The notes beneath the pieces are model-generated. The model had not been told where the DNA came from. It saw only the letters and a program-made list of their open reading frames with translations, and searched no databases. Both the position numbers and the translations under genes were made by a program. Below are positions 62,228-64,000 of a stretch of DNA of 64,000 bases, piece by piece. Numbering within the stretch: the stretch's first letter is position 1; each line of letters opens with the position of its first letter. The DNA is from G965202915 sp965205955 (lineage in GTDB: Bacteria; Pseudomonadota; Gammaproteobacteria; Eutrophobiales; Eutrophobiaceae), in assembly GCA_965205955.1 (NCBI GenBank), contig OZ242192.1, positions 2,046,001 to 2,110,000 of the forward strand. The letters are read 5' to 3'.

Positions 62228-63799
62228 TCAGTCGGTGCCGACCGAATCCCGGTCCAAACTGCCATCAAATGCGTCAATGATAGCCTTTACATTCCGATCC
62301 TGTTCCAGCGATTTTACCGCACCCTGGTTTTTTTCACCGAGTTCGCGCGCCTCTGCCTGTGCCGGCGATTCCGAACCGATTTCTTCCATATCTATAGCAA
62401 CCGTCATGTGCGCGCCGAAATGATCCTTTACAGCCTTCTCAAGCCGTCCCTTCTGGGTATCATCTAACAGATATTCCAGTGCCGTACTGATTGCCAACTC
62501 AATCCTGTCAGCGGTGTGCGATTTTAATACGCAATTACCGGCAAACTCCTTCACCAATCCCTTCAATCCCATTGCGTCAATCATATTTCTCCATTCGGGA
62601 ACGCTGTCACCGGATGCTTGCTGCTTCTCTTCCCCATCCAAGGATTTTGGCGGCGGCTCTGTGGCCACTTTTTTCCTGTCTTCCTCATTGTTGCCGGGAT
62701 GGAGCATGTTTTCCTGCACCGGTTTGAACGCAAGCATTCTGATCAGGATCATCTCAAAACCGGATTTAGGATCAGGGGAAATAGATAAATCGTGCCGCCC
62801 CGTCAGGCCAATCTGATAATACAATTGGATCTCTTCTTTATCGAGCTTTTCCGCCAACGAACGGACCAATTCATTATCGGAAAAAATCTCTTCAGCAGCG
62901 CCGGATAATACCTGCGCCATTGCCGCCTTTTGCAGCAACGATAATAATTCCGCCAGTGCCGAATCATAATCCGGATCATAGGCTGCCATACGATCCACTG
63001 CGGCGATCATCGAAGGCCCATCCCGGTTCAACAACCCATTGATCAATTCGGTTAAATCGCCGACGTCCACCGCGCCCAGCATATTGCGGACCTGGCCTTC
63101 TTCCAGCGCACCACCCCCATGTGAAATCGCATGATCAAGCAAGCTCAATGCATCCCGCATACTACCCTGCGCCGAACGGGCAATCAATTCCACTGAGGAC
63201 TGATCATGTGCGACGGCCTCGCTTTGCAGTATTTTTACAAGCTGCTCACCAATCTGGCCTACCGTCAAATGCCTGAGATTGAATTGCAGACAACGGGACA
63301 AAATCGTAACCGGGAGTTTCCTCGGCTCGGTGGTAGCCAATAAAAATTTAACATGCGGAGGCGGCTCTTCGAGGGTTTTCAACAGCGCATTGAAACTATG
63401 CCCGGAAAACATATGGATTTCATCGATCAGATAGACCTTGTAACGCCCACAACTGGGCGCATATTGCACGTTATCCATCAGATCACGTGTTTCCTCCACC
63501 TTGGCGCGGGACGCTGCGTCCACTTCAATTAAATCAACAAACCGGCTTTCATTTATCCCGGTACACGCAACACATTTATCACAGGGTATCGCGACAACAC
63601 CCTGCTCACAGTTCAAACATTTGGCAAGGATCCTCGCCAGCGTCGTTTTCCCGACACCACGGGTACCGGTAAACAAATAGGCATGATGAAGACGGTCCTG
63701 TTCCAATGCATTGGTCAAGGCTTTGAGCACATGCACCTGACCCACCATATCGGTGAATGTCCGAGGCCGCCACTTTCTAGCAAGAACTTGATAACTCAT
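62228..63799 (-). CDS. dnaX: DNA polymerase III subunits tau/gamma
   Basis: 523 residues from the ATG at 63799 (MSYQVLARKWRP), the family start; a longer open frame to 63841 is not supported. Clamp-loader ATPase: P-loop GTRGVGKT at 45-52, zinc Cys set (CLNCEQG, CDKCVAC), LIDEIHMFSGHSFNALLKTL and SRCLQF. The tau C-terminal part follows. An A6G run at about 62668 lies near where shorter gamma forms end, but its phase differs from the E. coli slippery site. Confidence 0.97.
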   Translation of the reverse strand: MSYQVLARKWRPRTFTDMVGQVHVLKALTNALEQDRLHHAYLFTGTRGVGKTTLARILAKCLNCEQGVVAIPCDKCVACTGINESRFVDLIEVDAASRAKVEETRDLMDNVQYAPSCGRYKVYLIDEIHMFSGHSFNALLKTLEEPPPHVKFLLATTEPRKLPVTILSRCLQFNLRHLTVGQIGEQLVKILQSEAVAHDQSSVELIARSAQGSMRDALSLLDHAISHGGGALEEGQVRNMLGAVDVGDLTELINGLLNRDGPSMIAAVDRMAAYDPDYDSALAELLSLLQKAAMAQVLSGAAEEIFSDNELVRSLAEKLDKEEIQLYYQIGLTGRHDLSISPDPKSGFEMILIRMLAFKPVQENMLHPGNNEEDRKKVATEPPPKSLDGEEKQQASGDSVPEWRNMIDAMGLKGLVKEFAGNCVLKSHTADRIELAISTALEYLLDDTQKGRLEKAVKDHFGAHMTVAIDMEEIGSESPAQAEARELGEKNQGAVKSLEQDRNVKAIIDAFDGSLDRDSVGTD

Positions 63800-63903
63800 T
63801 GACTTATACAGTTTTGTTTGACGCAGATGGAATACGCCCACCGGGCCTTATCATAACACAAGGGAAACCCCCATTCCGTCCATTACTGATTATACATTGA
63901 AAC

Positions 63904-64000
63904 AGGCGGCAGCCCGCGCCTTCCTTACCCCGGCACCCGCAGCCGTTGCTACCGTTGCTTCCTTCCGGACCTGGCGGGATTCACAATTTCGCGTCGCGGG
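63904..64000 (-). ncRNA. ffs: 4.5S / small SRP RNA (5' end cut by window)
   Basis: The minus strand carries the hallmark apical loop CAGGTCCGGAAGGAAGCA (about 63957-63973) followed by GGTGCCGGGGT-type sequence, as in bacterial small SRP RNA. It pairs with Ffh to target membrane proteins. Its place upstream of dnaX is the conserved gammaproteobacterial position. The 5' arm extends beyond base 64000; the 3' end is approximate. Confidence 0.9.

Noticed and set aside
62660..62680. Programmed frameshift site in dnaX (A6G run)
   Set aside because: The zero-frame codons are AGG AAA AAA GTG, so a -1 slip would mismatch the first base; the minus-one frame runs 20 codons to a stop. Transcript slippage is possible but unsupported.

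Overview
The window reads as chromosomal DNA of a non-enteric gammaproteobacterium of roughly 50% GC. The evidence is gene order: recR-ybaB-dnaX next to the 4.5S RNA gene; hfq-miaA-mutL-amidase-tsaE-nnrDE-orn; hflKC beside a DUF2065 gene, hisZ and purA; pcnB-folK-dgk-panBCD; rubredoxin/thiD/thiE/hemL; and a full-length single-chain gcvP. HisZ argues against Enterobacterales. An orphan MtdB-type methylene-H4MPT dehydrogenase points to C1 metabolism as in methylotrophs or related lineages. I cannot name the genus from sequence alone.

Layout. 1-5570: a 5'-truncated alpha-2-macroglobulin gene and pbpC, a known periplasmic defence/cell-wall pair. 5571-10870: aat, an acyltransferase-like gene, a lytic transglycosylase, pgpA and a beta-propeller gene, with three copies of a 58-78 bp repeat; one copy supplies the ribosome-binding site of a decayed IS481-like transposase, so the repeats are probably insertion-sequence left-end relics. 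10871-15436: mtdB, an unrecognised helical protein, and a TonB-dependent receptor closed by a clear terminator. 15452-19463: a small alanine-rich lipoprotein, a secreted hypothetical protein, an HNH nuclease and an O-antigen-ligase/TPR membrane protein. 19566-25857 (minus strand): an Mrr-like nuclease remnant in frame behind a cyclic-nucleotide-domain protein, a CinA-type protein, then pantothenate, folate, nucleoside-salvage and poly(A) polymerase genes with 4-nt overlaps. 25931-30363: tRNA-Glu(CUC), hemL, thiE, thiD, a small AT-rich islet (PD-(D/E)XK protein and a decayed lipoprotein), rubredoxin and hemJ.

30486-37922: the glycine cleavage genes gcvT-gcvH-gcvP, a sodium:amino-acid symporter and a porin. 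38231-43590: a LysM-like unknown protein, pgi (which seems to lack a normal start codon), a Ser/Thr kinase with a C-terminal cyclic-nucleotide domain, and a class V aminotransferase. 43645-50369: dxs, a SEL1-repeat protein with a 39-bp coding minisatellite, purA, hisZ and DUF2065. 50474-59573: hflC, hflK, hfq, miaA, mutL, amidase, tsaE, nnrDE and orn, with hflX missing from its usual place. 59682-64000: an M48 protease, a small c-type cytochrome, recR, ybaB, dnaX and the 4.5S RNA gene, cut by the window end.

Most of the window is ordinary housekeeping. I found no clear new defence or biosynthetic system. The best leads are the minisatellite SEL1 protein, the stop-separated cNMP/nuclease pair, the orphan mtdB with its unknown neighbour, the kinase-CNB fusion and the conserved-looking unknown protein before pgi.
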